NCBI GenBank assembly: GCA_965237725.1
Contig: OZ250151.1
Coordinates: forward strand, 3,658,001 to 3,722,000
Source: G965237725 sp965237725
Lineage (GTDB): Bacteria > Pseudomonadota > Gammaproteobacteria > Arenicellales > Poriferihabitantaceae
Reading direction: 5' to 3'
DNA length: 64,000 nucleotides
Numbering within the stretch: position 1 is the stretch's first letter; each line of letters begins with the position of its first letter. The notes beneath the pieces are model-generated. The model did not search any database, was not told the DNA's origin, and saw only the letters and a program-made list of their open reading frames with translations. The position numbers and the translations under genes are program-made. This document shows positions 62,803 to 64,000 of this stretch, one piece after another.

Positions 62803-63258
62803 ATGACTGAAATAGAACTATTCAAAGGAGGATGTCGATGTGGTGGGATACGATACCAGGTATCCGGACCACCGGTGATGGTTGAGTATTGTCATTGCGT
62901 AAGTTGCAGGAAAAGCGGTGGAAGTGCGGTAACGGTATTTGCAGGCTTTCAGCGAACAGGTTTTGAAATCACAAACGGTAATCCAACGGGCTTCAATGCT
63001 GCCACGGCAGTGAATCGTAGTTTCTGTGGCCATTGTGGCACGCCTCTGTTTTATGAAAATCAGAATTACCCTGAAGATTTATATATTCATCTTGGGAGTT
63101 TTGATCAGCAAGAGGAACTTCCACCCGACCGACACGTTTGGGTATCCGAACGCATATCCTGGTATGAAATCAACGACGACCTGCCGCAATACGATGAATT
63201 TAGTGGTAGCGGCCGGCCCGAAGGCGCGCCGCCCTATAAAAAACCAGTCAGGCCTTAA
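62803..63258 (+). CDS. GFA-type (glutathione-dependent formaldehyde-activating-like) zinc protein
   Basis: A 151-residue protein with all GFA zinc sites: GGCRCGGIRYQ (about 10-20), EYCHCVSCRKSGG, FCGHCGTPLF. These proteins bind glutathione adducts or small zinc-bound ligands; direct formaldehyde activity is uncertain for most homologues. ATG 62803 is the first start in a clean frame. It is intact, unlike the GFA gene in cassette 3. It may be transcribed with the DJ-1/PfpI gene. Confidence 0.88.
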   Translation: MTEIELFKGGCRCGGIRYQVSGPPVMVEYCHCVSCRKSGGSAVTVFAGFQRTGFEITNGNPTGFNAATAVNRSFCGHCGTPLFYENQNYPEDLYIHLGSFDQQEELPPDRHVWVSERISWYEINDDLPQYDEFSGSGRPEGAPPYKKPVRP

Positions 63259-63336
63259 CCACATTTCACTCGACAAAGCATCGTCGCCAACACCCGTGAT
63301 TCGAAATCAAGCTAACCCCAATTTAAATTCGATTTG

Positions 63337-64000
63337 ATGGCGGCCGAAAAACAGACACAGTCTTATATTATTTGTGCGACCCCAAGAAGTGGAAGCACTT
63401 TATTGTGCGATCTTCTCACTGAAACCGGGGTGGCTGGATGCCCTGACTCATTCTTCAGACGGGAATCAATTTCCTGGTGGGCAGATCACTCTAATGTGTC
63501 AACCTCCGACTGGGATGACGATCATGAATTTGGCCTGGCTTACCTGGTCGCAATGCAAAAATTGGGATTGGGTGAAACTGAAGTTTTTGGCATGCGCTTG
63601 ATGTGGGAAAGCGTTGATGATTTGAATAAAAGACTCAAGTCGCTGTATCCTGATCTTGACGATGATCGAGCGAGGTTTCAAAATGTTTTTGGGCCAGCGC
63701 GCTACATATACCTGTCACGTGAAGACATAGTCGCTCAGGCTGTTTCTTATCTCAGAGCGGAGCAGACCGGTTTGTGGCATGTCCATACCGATGGTAGCGA
63801 ACGCGAGCGACTGAAAAAGGCAAGTGCACCGGTTTATGATGCACCAGCAATTTTGGCGCTAGTTGTAGAGATTGAGGATCACAATGCTGCATGGCTAAAC
63901 TGGTTTACTCGATGGGAAATCGAGCCGCTATGGCTTACCTATGAAGCGCTATCCAGTGAACCTCAGATTACGTTAGCCAGTGTGTTGTCAGCCCTGGACT
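63337..64000 (+). CDS. Stf0-type sulfotransferase, 5' part only
   Basis: The reading frame starts at ATG 63337 and runs past the window end, so 221 codons are seen. The PAPS-binding 5' phosphosulfate loop is YIICATPRSGSTLLCDLL (about 10-27); WWADHSNVSTSD, GMRLMWESVDDL and YIYLSREDIVAQAVSYLRA match Stf0-like sulfotransferases. These enzymes move sulfate to a sugar or lipid. It is separated from the GFA gene by 78 bases. Its 3' end and partner genes are outside the window. Confidence 0.85.
   Translation, partial: MAAEKQTQSYIICATPRSGSTLLCDLLTETGVAGCPDSFFRRESISWWADHSNVSTSDWDDDHEFGLAYLVAMQKLGLGETEVFGMRLMWESVDDLNKRLKSLYPDLDDDRARFQNVFGPARYIYLSREDIVAQAVSYLRAEQTGLWHVHTDGSERERLKKASAPVYDAPAILALVVEIEDHNAAWLNWFTRWEIEPLWLTYEALSSEPQITLASVLSALD

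Overview
This window looks like chromosomal DNA of a free-living marine gammaproteobacterium. It has moderate G+C, mostly compact genes on both strands, glutathione-based redox genes (gshB, a GST, GFA proteins, a KefB/C-type antiporter), a carnitine-type dioxygenase, a probable dimethylsulfoniopropionate (DMSP) lyase, sulfatase and sulfotransferase genes, and a string of integron attC sites. No rRNA, tRNA, CRISPR array or complete insertion sequence was seen, and the species cannot be named from sequence alone.

Layout. 0-8 kb: mixed single genes (metallophosphoesterase, cNMP-binding protein, pirin, ATP-grasp-like protein, ArsR-type regulator, PhyH dioxygenase, enoyl-CoA hydratase) with a 168-bp palindromic MITE-like element and the collapsed remnant of an MFS transporter gene. 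8-19.7 kb: prpE, gshB and gmhA in one direction, an SGNH-fold membrane protein, a large fused hydantoinase/5-oxoprolinase, LysR and AraC regulators and an orphan tungstate-type binding protein. 19.8-29 kb: a KefB/C-like antiporter, a small SDR operon, then a complete peptide/opine-type ABC importer operon (binding protein, terminator, two permeases, fused double ATPase) and a DUF3461 gene. 29-41 kb: MFS, amidase, sulfatase, then a minus-strand catabolic block (ketopantoate-reductase-like, SDR, gamma-butyrobetaine dioxygenase-like, MFS, M28-like protein, GMC oxidoreductase) that suggests use of small organic or quaternary-amine compounds.

41-54 kb: an FMN reductase gene next to the DMSP-lyase candidate; then a long minus-strand run of yceI, batD, batB/C, batA, DUF4381, thioesterase, pncB, CaiB-type CoA-transferase and a phosphoribosyltransferase. 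A divergent paralogue of the phosphoribosyltransferase, a Ppx/GppA phosphatase and a GST-like gene follow.

54.4-60.1 kb is the most unusual part: a cluster of eight attC-like sites separating gene cassettes, with no integrase gene in the window (a CALIN-type array). The outer boxes of several attC sites match the first bases of their own cassettes, which sets the boundaries. Contents include a three-gene unknown cassette with a HEPN-like R-x5-H motif, a HAD hydrolase, a GFA gene broken by a stop, a DUF4258/DUF2283 toxin-antitoxin-like pair, two GNATs, a P-loop kinase and a conserved hypothetical. Several cassette genes end inside their attC site. The end of the window (60.2-64 kb) returns to sparse sequence with small hypothetical genes, a DJ-1/PfpI protein, an intact GFA protein and the start of a Stf0-type sulfotransferase.
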